From positions 28,768,001 through 28,832,000 of the forward strand of contig NC_091976.1 of assembly GCF_036711975.1 (NCBI RefSeq): a DNA stretch of 64,000 nucleotides. Direction: 5' to 3'. The translations under genes and the position numbers were made by a program. Each line of letters begins with the position of its first letter. The stretch's first letter is position 1. This DNA comes from Onthophagus taurus. Lineage: Eukaryota > Arthropoda > Insecta > Coleoptera > Scarabaeidae. Shown in pieces: positions 24,863 through 37,426 of the stretch. Below the pieces are notes generated by a model that ran no database searches, was not told where the DNA came from, and saw only the letters and a list, made by a program, of their open reading frames with translations.

Positions 24863-27800
24863 TTAATTATCGCCTAAAAGTTCTTCTAAAGCCTCATTTA
24901 AAACATTTAATTGAAAAAATAAGTCATCTAATCTCTTTAATGTTCTTGTATCTGTAATGTTTTCTTCGAAATCATTCCACGAATCCTTTTTTTCTTCCCC
25001 AATGTCTTCGTTTCCTTTAAAAGTTAGCATCCTATCAACAATTATTTCCATTACAGCTAATCGGTTATTAGAAATAAAATGTTTTTTTCCTCGCCTACAA
25101 TCTTTGTAATAAACAATTTCGATTGAATCGTTCCTTTTCATGTAACTTTCGCATATTCCCAACATAACTGAAACATCGACGTGGTTAAGGGGCCGATTTT
25201 CTTTCAAGAATTTCGTGAACAAGTATCCAAAAACGATGAAACGGATCGCTTCAAGTCTAGATTCGCGAATTACGAAGCTGCCACAAAATCTTTTATTATT
25301 TGCTCGGATATAAACTTTTTTGCACCCCCCACCAGGTAATCTTAATTTTTTAATGTTCCTTTTTGAGTATTTTCCATAAAACATCGCTTTATCGATCAAA
25401 TAGTCCCAAGTTGAGTAGTTATTGCACCTCCATAACTTCGCTTTCTCTTTTTCTTTGAAGTAATTCGTAAGAAAATAAGAGACGTAAAAGGAAAACAATA
25501 AAAAGAGGGATAACGCGTATAAAAAGGTGTAATAAGGGAGTGATTTTGAGCACCCCATGATTTCGTACGAATTCATTTCGCGCAAATGTTTCAAAATTAA
25601 CACGTTTTTGATTATTTCATTGATTGAGGCGAAATTTTTTGAGTACAAAATGTAACTTGTTGAAGAAAAAGTAATGGTGAATAAGAAATGGATGAAGAGA
25701 TAATTCAAAAATTTTTTTGAAAAAGTTAATTTTACGCAGACCTCTATTGGCACAAATTTTAAATAAAAAATTAATCCAAAAATTAAAATCGAAATCAATA
25801 AGCTCATCAAAACCCGGCAATTTTGAGTTGAATGAAACGTTTCGTAACTCATAAAATCGTCGTCAATTTCGAAAATTATCTCAGAATCATAACTTTGTAA
25901 CTCATAAAACACAAAAGCCCCAATTGTTGCGAACACAACAACAAAATCTAACATTTTAAGACGTTTCCAAATCGTTTTTGTTATAACCATATTTCGCGTT
26001 GTGATAATAATATAAATTAAAACGATCAAAATCAAAAAATAAACCGAAATTTTCATAAAAAGGATTTGTTTAACTTCTCTGTAATTTAAACTGTTCGAAA
26101 TGATTCGAATCGAAGGAATTGTTAAACCAGTTGGGCTCCTTTCAATAATTATTTTTATATCGCTAAATAAATTAACGTTGTTGTTATAGGTGAAAAATTC
26201 GATAAAAATTGCTCGTGTAAAAGATTCCATCCACCATTCTTTCCCTTTTTGTTTAATTAAATTTGTATCCGTTTCATTTACGTTTAAAGAAGTCATAAAT
26301 CCTCCTCCAGGGTAAGTATTTAAATCCCCCGAATAACTTTTGCGTTTACTATCATTTGAGAAAAAGTAACTCGAATTAGATTGATTCAAATTTTTGATTT
26401 TTTCAAAATAAATTGAGTACTCGGAATAAATTTTTGTGACGTTAAATTTTTTCGAAACATTACTCGCCTTTCTACCTCGCACAATTATTACCCTAATCGT
26501 TGGAGATCCAAGATATTTCGTATTAAAATCTGTAATAAGATGATTATCAACAACTTCGAACTCGCCATACCAAATTTTGGATTGCAAAGTATTCATTAAA
26601 ACGTAAATGTAACTTTGAAAGCTAAAAATTAAAATGATTAACTTGATTTATGTAATTATAAATCAATTATTACTCTTTTAAGGTGTTTATATCCAAGAAA
26701 TTTCTTCCGTTGTTATTATTAATTAAACTCGTTAAATGCTCATTATGTTTTTGGATTAAATCATTTCGATTTGAGGTTATTATTAAATGTAGGAGAAAAA
26801 CGCATGTTATTAAAAAGAGGATGTAACGAAATGAGTTTTCGATTGTTGTTAATCTTGCAATGAAACATCTTTTAAACTGGAAAGAAAAATTTGATTTTTT
26901 GTAATAAAAAATATTTATGTTACCGTTATAACATCGACTCCTAAAGGTTTATAGAGATGTAAAAGATATGGGCGGAGATTGGAAATATCGTCAAATATTC
27001 TTGATATCATTGCTCGTTGTTGTTCTCCTTCAGAAATGATTCGATTGTAAAAATACCATTTTTTTATTTCCTTAAATCGTTTTTTCTTTTTTTTAATTAT
27101 TCTTTTTAATCAAAATAGATGTTGGAAAATGAAAGAAAATTAAAAATGCTTTAAAATGAGTCCAAACTCGATATATTTATCTTTAATTGTTGCTGAGATA
27201 TCAATTAAATTAAAAAAAATTTGACAGTTGACAATTCTTAACCTAACTTTTTTTTTAATTTTTAACGAAAATTTGTCGAGTTTGGTATTAAATTAAAGGA
27301 TTTTTAATTATCTTTAAGATTACGCTTTTTTATGTCCTTAAATCGTTAGTTTTATTAATCAATTTTTTGTTATAAAAATAGATGCTGAGAAATGAAAGAA
27401 AATTAAAAATGTTTTAAAATGAGTCCAAACTCGGCGTATTTATCTTTATTTGTTGCTGAGATATCAATTAAATTAAAAAAATTTGACAGTTGACAGTTCT
27501 TAACCTAACTTTTTTTATTTTTAACGGAAATATGTCGAGTTTGGTATTAAATTAAAGGATTTTTAATGATATTTAAGATTACGTTTTTTTTATGTTTTTA
27601 AATCGTTGGTTTCATAAATAATTTTTTTAAAATCAAAATAGATGCTAGGAAATGAAAGAAAATTAAAAATGCTTCAAAATGAGTCCAAACTCGATGTATT
27701 TATCTTTATTTGTTGCTGAGATATCAATTAAATTAAAAGAAATTTGACAGTTGACAGCTCTTAACCTAAATTTTTTAATTTTTAACGGAAATTGTCGAGT

Positions 27801-30800
27801 TTGGTATTAAATTAAAGGATTTTTAATGATCTTTAAGATTACGTTTTTTATGTCCTAAAATTGTTAGTTTTATTAATCTTTTTTCTTTAAATCAAAATAG
27901 GTGCTGGGAAATGAAAGAAAATTAAAAATGCTTCAAAATGAGTCCAAACTCGGCGTATTTATCTTTATTTGTTGCTGAGATAAATAATAATAGATAAAAT
28001 AAAAAAAAATTTGACAGTTGACAGATCTGAACCTAACTTTTTTGATTTTTAACGGAAATATGTCGAGTTTGGTGTTAAATTAAAGGATTTTTAATGATCT
28101 TTATGATTATGTTGTTATTTTCAATGAATTTTAATAAAAAAAAATTTCGGTAAATCTTTAAGGAAGAAAGTAATAGAAATTACGTTTTTCTGTACGAAAT
28201 TCAATAAGATATCAGCAAATAATTTGAATCGACTCCAAACACGACCCATTTATCTCAAATTATTTCCAAGATAGACAGTTTTAGTAAAAAATTGATTTTT
28301 CGTTTGACATTTGACAGTTCTTAACCTAACCTTTTTGATTTTTAACGGAAATACGTCATGTTTGGTATTAAATTAAAGGATTTTTAATGATCTTTATGAT
28401 TACGTAGTTATTTTCAATAAATTTTAATAAAAGAAATTTTTGGAAAATCTTTGGGGTATTAAATAATAGAAATTACATTTTTCTGCACGAAATTCGATAA
28501 GATATCAGCAAATAATTTGAATCGATTCCAAACACGACGTATTTATCTCAAATTATTTCGAAGATAGACAGTTTTATTAAAAAATTGATTTTTCGTTTGA
28601 CATTTGACAGTTTTTAACCTAACTTTTTTTATTTTTAACGGAAATATGTCATGTTTGGTATTAAATTAAAGGATTTTTAATGATCTTTATGATTACGTAG
28701 TTATTTTCAATAAATTTTAATAAAAGAAATTTTTTAAAATCTTTGAGGTATTAAATAATAAAAATTATATTTTTCTGCACGAAATTCGATAAGATATCAG
28801 CAAATAATTTGAATCGACTCCAAACACGACCTATTTATCTCAAATCGTTTCCAAGATAGACAGTTTTAATAAAAAATTGATTTTTCGTTTGACATTTGAC
28901 AGTTTTTAACCTAACTTTTTTGATAGAAATATGTCGAGTTTGGTATTAAATTAAAGGATTTTTAATGATCTTTATGATTACGTAGTTATTTTCAATAAAT
29001 TTTTATAAAAAAAATTTTGAAAAATCTTTGAGGTATTAAATAATAAAAATTACATTTTTCTGTACGAAATTCAATAAGATACCAACAAATACGTTGAATC
29101 GACTCCAAACACGACCTATTTATCTCAAATTATTTCCAAAATAGACAGTTTTATTAAAAAATTTATTTTTCGTTTGACATTTGACAGGTTTTAACCTAAC
29201 TTTTTTTATTTTTAACGGAAATATGTCATGTTTGGTATTAAATTAAAGGATTTTTAATGATCTTTATGATTATGTAGTTATTTTCAATAAATTTTAATAA
29301 AAGAAATTTTTGGAAATGTTTGAGGTATTAAATAATAAAAATTAAATTTTTCTGCACGAAATTCAACAACATATTAGCAAATTATTTGAAACGACTCCAA
29401 ACACGACCTATTTATCTCAAATTGTTTCTTAGATAGACAGTTTTAATAAAAAATTGATTTTTCATTTGACATTTGACAGATTTTATCCTAACTTTTTTGA
29501 TTTTTAACGGAAATATGTCATATTTGGTATTAAATTAAAGGATTTTTAATGATCTTTATGATTACGTCGTTATTTTCAATACATTTTAATAAAAGAAAAT
29601 TTTGGGAAATCTTTCAGGTATTAAATAATAAAAAATACATTTTTCTGCACGAAATTCGATAAAATATCAGCAAATAATATAAATCGACTCCAAACACGAC
29701 CTATTTATCTCAAATTATTTCCAAGATAGACAGTTTTATTAAAAAATTGATTTTTCGTTTGACATTTGACAGTTTCAACCTAACTTTTTGATTTTTATCA
29801 GAAATATGTCATGTTTGGTATTAAATTAAAGGATTTTTAATGATCTTTATGATTACGTAGTTATTTTCAATAAATTTTAATAAAAAAAATTTTTCGGAAA
29901 AATCTTTGAGGAAGTAAATAGTAAAAATTACATTTTTCTGCACGAAATTCAATAAGATACCAACAAATAGTTTGAATCGACTCCAAACACGACCTATTTA
30001 TCTCAAATCGTTTCCAAGATACAGTTTTAATAAAAAAATTGATTTTTCGTTTGACATTTGACAGTTTTTAACCTAACTTTTTTGATTTTCATCGGAAATA
30101 TATCGAGTTTGGTATTAAATTAAAGGATTTTTAATGATCTTTATGATTACGCTGTTATTTTCAAAAAATTTTAATAAAAAAAATTTTTCGTTTAACATTT
30201 GACAGTTTTTAACCTAACTTTTTTAATTTTTCACCAAAATATATCGTGTTTGGTATCAAATTAAAGCATTTTTCATTTTCTTTCCAAATTTTCCACTTTC
30301 TTTGACATTAAAGTTAAATTAAAACCTCCACAATTTATTTACCTTCCTTTTTAAGTTCGCAATTTTAATCAACGTTATTAATAAGAACTCCCAAATAAAA
30401 ATAATCCATAATATCGACATAAAAATTAATCCATAAATTATTAACGAGTTCTCAAATGAAATGTGTAGGCTAAATATGAAAATATTTAAAACGTTTCCTA
30501 CGATTCCAATTTCTAATAAAATCCTGAATAAGAAAAGGAAATATTATTTGGTTTTTTTAAATAAATCAGGAACTTTCCATGTTATAAATCTGAATTTTTT
30601 TGAAAAAACGTTGGGTTGGTGCACGTAAAGTTCTCTTCTCGTTAAGCTAGATAATCGAAATGTTAAGATAAACGGTAAATTAACTAGATAAGTTATCGCT
30701 GATGATTGGAAAGTGGTACTCGTTATGAACCCAATGTTAATGTTCTCTAATTTTCTTGGAGCAGTGTTGATACAAATTATTATTGTTAACGAACAAATCC

Positions 30801-31693
30801 AAATGATTTGTGAACAAATTATTGTTAATTTTTCTGTGCAAGTATAAAATCTAGAACTAAAACAACTTGATTACTTAAAATCATTTAAAAAAAATTACCT
30901 TGAATGCCAAAAATTCCAAGTATGTTGTGCGTTAAAAGATGGCAATAATAATCTACATCGGATCTTCTTTTTTAAACTACTTGGTGTAGCCCACACTTTT
31001 AAGCAATAATGATTCTTTTTATCGATAGTTAACCAATTATTAACAATAAACAACCACCAATGTTTAGTTTGAAGGTCGCAAATTCGAATTTGATCGCAAT
31101 TCCTTAAAATAAAATGAAATTTAATTAATAAAAAATAATTTTATTTACCATTTTGGTTCAATTGAAATGAAATCGATCCATAATTGAATAAAAATTAATT
31201 CCCCAAGATGTTTTTCTGTTGTTACAATAAAATAATCTTCACCATTATATCTCAACAATCTTAAATCGGGATCGGGATAATTAACAACGTGGGCTCGACT
31301 AATTCCTGTTGATCCAAATATTTTAATCGTTACGTTTGAAGTTGTTCCCGAACCACTTTCCATCCCCGTTTTTATTTCTAATAAATAAGCGAATCTATCA
31401 TCTTTGTGGTTATCACTTAAAAAATAAATGCATTGCTACAAAAAAAGTGTTCAATTGATTAATTTTTTTTTATATCAATAAATTATTACGGGAAACAAAT
31501 TTTTGTGCGATAAAATCCATAACAAACAATATAAACAAAGAGTGACCAAAACTGGGATGTAAAGCAATAAATTTATGTCTAAATTGTTTGTATCATCGAG
31601 TTTAAATTGGAGATTATTTATTGTTTTATTGTTATACGATGTGTTTTGATTCGTCGAGGAAATTAACTTACTTTTTACGTTCAAAATCGACAT
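24863..31693 (-). CDS. Polycystin-1-like protein: TM1, PLAT domain, PKD channel; 8 visible exons
   Basis: Exons, in order of transcription: 31693-31490, 31435-31149, 31102-30899, 30850-30574, 30523-30343, 27070-26924, 26876-26674 and 26621-24863, about 1,080 aa. Order of parts: short Asn-rich N-terminus, TM1 (INLLLYIPVLVTLCLYCLLW), PLAT/LH2 domain (YLLEIKTGMESGSGTTSNV, YFIVTTEKHLGEL, IRICDLQT..WWLF), then several TM segments. The long last exon begins with the extracellular polycystin loop (YPGGGFMTSLN, FFTYNNNVNLF, GLTIPSIRI) and continues through the C-terminal TM bundle to a coiled acidic tail. PLAT followed by a PKD channel defines the polycystin-1/PKD1L group of membrane proteins. All visible junctions keep frame except exon 4 to exon 5. 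The N-terminal GPS/REJ ectodomain usual in the family is not seen; an in-frame stop lies 21 bases before the first ATG. Confidence 0.8.
27110..28130. repeat. Intronic tandem array, unit about 262 bp
   Basis: Located in the intron 27071-30342 of the polycystin-like gene. The marker AATGAGTCCAAACTCG recurs at about 27155, 27418, 27679 and 27938. Each unit also has GTTGCTGAGATA, TTTGACAGTTGACAG and TGTCGAGTTTGGTATTAAAT, so it carries the AGTCCAAACTCG word and its complement CGAGTTTGG in one unit. Confidence 0.85.
28200..30290. repeat. Intronic tandem array, unit about 292 bp, 7 copies
   Basis: The marker AAAGGATTTTTAATGATCTT recurs with GG at about 28378, 28671, 28956, 29248, 29540, 29831 and 30125. 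Each unit pairs ACTCCAAACACGACCTATTT with the inverted ATGTCATGTTTGGTATTAAA, so every unit can fold on itself. It is related to, and directly follows, the 262-bp array. Confidence 0.88.
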
Positions 31694-32460
31694 AAATGTT
31701 TCGACATTGACTTAACTAATTTTTTTTTAACAAACATTTTCAAAGCAACCAATTTTATTTTATTTAAATTTTTAACGACTTATAACATTAAAAAAGTTTT
31801 TTAATAGACCACCTAGATATTTAAATAATGCTGATGTAGTAGTACACGTGGTAAAGTGTACTTGTATCGTTATAAACCACGTGGAAGCTTCTGAAGGGTC
31901 ATTGTTGTATTCATCGTTCTCTCTACATCTACAATCTTGTGACGGTAAAGGACAGTTTTAAGTATCATTTTTAAGGATCACTTTTACCGAAAGGAAAAAG
32001 AATCGAAAATTCAAATTCGGGTAACGTTTCGGTGATTTGGAGGCATCTCGATATTTCTCAGTAACGAATGTAGTTTATTGTAATTATTTCTCTGAAAATT
32101 GAAACCGGAGTAATGAGAAACGTTCGCGATTCGAGCGGATTTCGTGATGAAACGCGCGCATATTCTGCGACACCGTGATATATATTCGACGTCTTTCAAA
32201 ATTTTCAGTCCAATTTAACCGGCGCCAGAGTCAATATCTGCAGGAATTGTATCAATTTGTCTATTTTATTCTTTTTTAAGTGAAAAGTTAGGATAAAAAT
32301 TTAAAAATAAGATGGGGTTAAATGCAGAATTAAAAAATTAAGGTAAGATTTAAAAAATAATTGTAAAAAAGTTTTCTGAATTTGAAACACTCAATATGTA
32401 TGTTTTTTTAACAACTTTGCAATATTTATTTATATCTGTTTTATTATTTAGAGATACTAT
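31694..32460. other. Gap upstream of the polycystin-like gene
   Basis: The stretch 31820-32240 is GC-richer than its surroundings and could be the promoter or a 5' untranslated exon of the polycystin-like gene. A 62-codon frame on the minus strand at 32011-32199 has no recognisable domain. From 32280 the sequence becomes AT-rich and grades into the next array. Confidence 0.35.
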
Positions 32461-35400
32461 CGATATTAATAATTCATCGTTTCGAGATTTAAAAAATTGT
32501 TATTAAACACAACGTTCATCTGGGAATTTTCACAAATCTAAAGAAACCTTTATAATCTCAAAAAATTAGTAAACAATTTTATTTACCATTTACATCACCA
32601 GATGTGTCAAATAAATAAGTGATTTTTAAAATTTTATATTAAATAAAGTGGTCATCTCAGAATCTTATAACTTCCTATAACTCAACATGCAACGTTAATT
32701 TATAACCTCAAAAAATTTCGTTTCTTAATTTCTAACCGTTTTGGAAATATCTTCAAAACACTAATTCTTTATTTTGGAAACTTAAAATTTGGTGTAACAT
32801 AACCTTCAACATTACTTTATAACCTCAAAAAGTTTCGCTTCATCAATCTTAACCAAATTATTGAAGAAAATAATTTTTTTATCTTCAATGTCATTTTTAC
32901 AAACGTCAAATTATTCGGTGATTCTGTAATTTTATAAAAAATAAAGTAATCGTTCTGTAAGGTTATAATTTGTTATAACTCAGCCTCAAACGTTCCTTAA
33001 TAACCTCAAAAAGTTTCATTTCTTAATTCCTAACCGTTTTGGAAAAACATTATTTTTTGTATTAACCTCACTTTCAAAAAACGTCAAAGTAAATCGATGA
33101 TTTTTAAAAATCAATATAAAATTAATTCTTTATCTTGGAAATTTAAAATTTGATGTAATCTTACATCAGATGTTCCTTTATAACCTCAAAAAGTTTCATT
33201 TCTTATTTCCTTACCATTTTCGAGAAAAAAAACGTTTTTATCTTTAACCCCATTTTTACAAATGTCAAATTAGTATTTAAAAATTGCATATAAAATAAAA
33301 TAATCATTCTATAAGGTTATAATTTGTTATAACCCAACCTCAAACGTTCCTTTATAACCTTAAAAAGTTTCACTTCTTAGTTTCTAACCGTTTTGGAAAA
33401 ACATTATTTTTTGCATTAACCTCACTATCAAAAAGCGTCAAAGTAAATCGATGATTTTTAAAAATCGATATAAAATTAATTCTTTATCTTGGAAATTTAA
33501 AATTTGGTGTAACTTTACCTCAAATGTTACTTTATAACCTCAAAAAGTTTCATTCCTTATTTCCTAATTGTTTTTGAGAAAACAACGCTTTTATCTTTAA
33601 CCCCATTTTTGAAAATGTCAAATTAGTATTTTTAAAATTGTATATAAAATAAAATAATCATTCTATAAGGTTATAATTTGCTATAACCCCACCTCAAACG
33701 TTCCTTAATAACCTCAAAAAGTTTCACTTCTTAATTTCTAAGCGTTTTGGAAAAATATAATTTTTTGCATTAACCTCACTTTCAAGAAACGTCAAAGTAA
33801 ATCGATGATTTAAAAATCAATATAAAATTAATTCTTTATATTGGAAACTTAAAATTTGGTGTAACCTCACCTTAAATGTTCCTTTATAACCTCAAAAAGT
33901 TTCATTTCTTATTTCCTAATCGTTTTGGAGAAAACAACGTTTTTATCTTTAACCCCATTTTTGCAAATGTCAAATTAGTATTTTTAAAATTGTATATAAA
34001 ATAAAGTAATCATTCTGTAGGGTTATAATTTGTTATAACCCAACCTCAAACGTTCCTTAATAACCTCAAAAAGTTTCACTTCTTAATTTCTAACCGTTTT
34101 GGAAAAATATTATTTTTTGCATTAACCTCACTTTCAAGAAACGTCAAAGTAAATCGATGATTTTTTAAAATCGATATAAAATTAATTCTTTATCTTGGAA
34201 ATTTAAAATTTGGTGTAATCTTACATCAAATGTTACTTTATAACCTCAAAAACTTTCATTTCTTATTTCCTTACCGTTTTGGAGAAAACAACGATTTTAT
34301 CTTTAACCCCATTTTTACAAATGTCAAATTAGTATTTTTAAAATTGTATATAAAATAAAATAATCATTCTGTAAGGTTATAATTTGTTATAACTCAGCCT
34401 CAAACGTTCCTTAATAACCTCAAAAAGTTTCACTTCTTAATTTCTAACCGTTTTGGAAAAATATATTTTTTTGCATTAACCTCACTTTCAAGAAACGTCA
34501 AAGTAAATCGATGATTTTTAAAAATCGATATAAAATTAATTCTTTATCTTGGAAATTTAAAATTTGGTGTAACCTTACCTCAAATGTTCCTTTATAACCT
34601 CAAAAAGTTTCATTTCTTATTTCCTAATCGTTTTGGAGAAAACAACGATTTTATCTTTAACCCCATTTTTACAAATGTCAAATTAAATGGGTATTTTTTA
34701 AATTTTATATAAAATAAAGTAATCATTCTGTAAGGTTGTAATTTGTTATAACGCAACCTCAAACGTTCCTTAATAACCTCAAAAAGTTTCACTTCTTAAT
34801 TTCTAACCGTTTTGGAAAAATATTATTTTTTGCATTAACCTCATTTTCAAGAAACGTAAAAGTAAATCGATGATTTTTAAAATCGATATAAAATTAATTC
34901 TTTATCTTGGAAATTTAAAATTTGGTGTAACTTTACCTCAAATGTTACTTTATAACCTCAAAAAGTTACATTTCTTATTTCCTAATCGTTTTGGAGAAAA
35001 CAACTTTTTTATGTTTAACCCCATTTTTGAAAATGTCAAATTAGTATTTTTAAAATTGTATATAAAATAAAATAATCATTCTGTAAGGTTATAATTTGTT
35101 ATAACTCAGCCTCAAACGTTCCTTAATAACCTCAAAAAGTTTCACTTCTTAATTTCTAACCGTTTTGGAGAAACATTATTTTTTGGATTAACCTCACTTT
35201 CAAGAAACGTCAAAGTAAATCGATGATTTTTAAAAATCGATATAAAATTAATTCTTCATCTTGGAAACTTAAAATTTGGTGTACCTTTACCTCAAATGTT
35301 ACTTTATAACCTCAAAAAGTTTCATTTCTTATTCCCTAATCGTTTTGGAGAAAACAACGTTTTTATCTTAACCCATTTTTACAAATGTCAAATTAAATGG

Positions 35401-36050
35401 GTATTTTTAAAATTTTATATAAAATAAAGTAATCATTCTGTAAGGTTATAATTTGTTATAACCCAACCTTAAACGTTCCTTAATAACCTCAAAAAATTTC
35501 ACTTCTTAATTTCTAACCGTTTTGGAAAAACATTATTTTTTGCATTAACCTCACTTTCCAGAAACGTCAAAGTAAATCGATGATTTTTAAAAATCGATAT
35601 AAAATTAATTCTTTATCTTGGAAACTTAAAATTTGGTGTAACTTTACCTCAAATGTTACTTTATAACCTCAAAAAGTTTCATTTCTTATTCCCTAATCGT
35701 TTTGAAGAAAACAACTTTTTTATCTTTAACCCCATTTTTGCAATTACCAAATTAAATAGGTATTTTCAAAATGTTATATAAAATAAAGTAATCATTCTGT
35801 AACGTTATAATTTGGTATAACCCAACCTCAAACGTTCCTTTACAACCTCAAAAAGTTTCACTTATTAATTTCTAACCGTTTTGGAAAAACATTATTTTTT
35901 GTATTAACCTCACTTTCAAGAAACGTCAAAATAAAAATCAATATAAAATTAATTCTTTATCTTGGAAACTTAAAATTTGGTGTAACACCATCTCAAATGT
36001 TCCTTTATAACCTCAAAAAGTTTTATTTCTCAATTCTTATCCGTTTTGGA
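32460..36050. repeat. Satellite array with two-part unit of about 355 bp
   Basis: Two related half-units alternate. One has TAATAACCTCAAAAAGTTTC-ACTTC, the other TTATAACCTCAAAAAGTTTC-ATTTC. The first type recurs near 33706, 34054, 34415, 34771, 35125 and 35486 (steps of about 350-360 bp). Other fixed words are AACGTCAAAGTAAATCGATG and ATTCTTTATCTTGGAAA. Early copies (32,460-33,300) are more diverged. The open frames within it are repeat artefacts. Confidence 0.88.
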
Positions 36051-36202
36051 GAAAACTGTATTTGTTAATAACCCAAATTACGCTAAAGTATCGTATATTA
36101 ATCTAAATATTTTTATTTATTATTATTTAGATGGTTTAATTTTTACTATTAAGAAAAAAATCACAAATTACTTATTAAACAAACAGGTATCATTTTATCA
36201 TT

Positions 36203-37197
36203 TCAGAAACAATTATCATCGTCGTCTTGTTCGTGTTTTAAATGACACAAACATTCGGGATTATCACATTGTTGTAATCTTGTGTCAGAATCGTGTTCAT
36301 AATCCATATTATAGGGCACATCATCTACAAAAACAAAAAATTTTTATAAAAATAATCAAGAAGTAACTCAATTTTTTCACCTTGTTGTTCTTGATCTTGA
36401 TCGCCATCCCGTTTCTCATTTTCCTTTTTGGTTTCGTTCGATTTATTATCATTTTGATTGTTAACTTCTCCACTACAACGATTAGTATCCGGATCAACCG
36501 GCTCGGGAGAACCACGTTTTTGAGTATCCTTATTCGGCTTGCGCAATTTCCGCTCAATTTTGATGTGTTGCGATGGTTTTTTCGATTTCGAACGTGGCTT
36601 ATCGATTTTTTTAAATTTACTAGCGTTATAAACTTTTCGTTTCGTCCGACCTTGAATTTTTATTTCCGATCCTGGTTCATCCGGCGTTTGAGATGTACTT
36701 CGAGATTTCTTGTCGCTTTGCATCCCGCTTGTTTCGGAACTTTTATTTGAAAGGTCGTGTCTTGGGCATGGTTTTCTACGTCTTCTATATCTTCGTCGTC
36801 TATTTGGGGTTCTACATCTTCTTGGTTTTGGGGGTATGCATTTGTTATCGCATCTTCGTTTTCTTCTGCCGCATGTTTGGTCTTGAGGGGGCGATTTTTT
36901 TCGGTCTTTATCGTCGACGTCGTTTGTTGCGTTTGTTAGGTTGTTACCGAATGTTAATTTATATTTACCGGCTTTATGTTCAAGAACGCCACTGTTGATG
37001 CCGTGACGGAGAGCTTTTTGAACTTGCATTGCGATATTTTTCGATCTACATATTTGATTTTTTCCGAGATGCGTTTGAATTTGATCTATAATCGTTTTTA
37101 TGTTTGATCCTCTTATATCGCGAAGATCTAAAATCGCTTGAAGAACGTCCGCGAAGATTCGCGGATGGTGAATCGCCCGGCGTTTTTTAACATACAT
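36203..37197 (-). CDS. Linker-histone (H15) domain protein with Arg/Cys-rich tail, 2 exons
   Basis: Exon 1 is 37197-36381; a 56-bp intron (donor GTGAAA, acceptor TTTTTGTAG) joins it in frame to exon 2 at 36324-36203, giving 312 aa. Residues about 10-85 form a winged-helix H15 domain (HHPRIFADVLQAILDLRDIR, SKNIAMQVQKALRHGINSGV, KYKLT). The middle is protamine-like, dense in Arg with regularly spaced Cys (GRRKRRCDNKCIPPKPRRC, RRRRYRRRRKPCPRH). A Lys/Ser-rich segment follows, and exon 2 adds an acidic, Cys-containing end (QCDNPECLCHLKHEQDDDDN-CF). Replication-dependent H1 genes are intronless with Lys/Ala/Pro tails, so this looks like a germline or sperm-chromatin H1 variant (inference). A divergent promoter may be shared with the GABA receptor gene, 176 bp away. 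Confidence 0.78.
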
Positions 37198-37373
37198 TTT
37201 TGGGTGAAATCCTTTCGATATGATTATTTTAGCTTCTCTTTTTGATTTAACGTAAAATCACATTGTTTAGGAGGTTTAACATTTTATCTTTCAATTTTGA
37301 CAAATCAATAAAAAATTTTGTTCTCCAAGAATATATGATTATGAAAATTAATACCTTAATTTTTGGTTTGTAG
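37198..37373. promoter_or_regulatory. Short divergent intergenic region, linker histone / GRD
   Basis: Only 176 bp separate the linker-histone ATG (minus strand) from a likely splice acceptor (TTTGGTTTGTAG, ending at 37373) of the GRD gene (plus strand). Part may therefore be an upstream GRD intron rather than promoter, in which case the histone gene would sit inside the GRD gene. No TATA box can be named with confidence. Confidence 0.4.
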
Positions 37374-37426
37374 ATGATGAGAGTGTTGGAGGGATGATTT
37401 GTAATGTTGCACCTAAAGATTCTTTA

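Noticed and set aside
32011-32199. 62-codon minus-strand frame as a possible 5' exon of the polycystin-like gene
   Set aside because: No GPS or REJ motif, no convincing donor joining it in frame to 31693, and no recognisable content.
36382-36998. Plus-strand open frames of 60-122 codons opposite the linker-histone exon
   Set aside because: They are antisense shadows of the Arg/Lys-rich minus-strand coding exon, hydrophobic only because of complementary codons.
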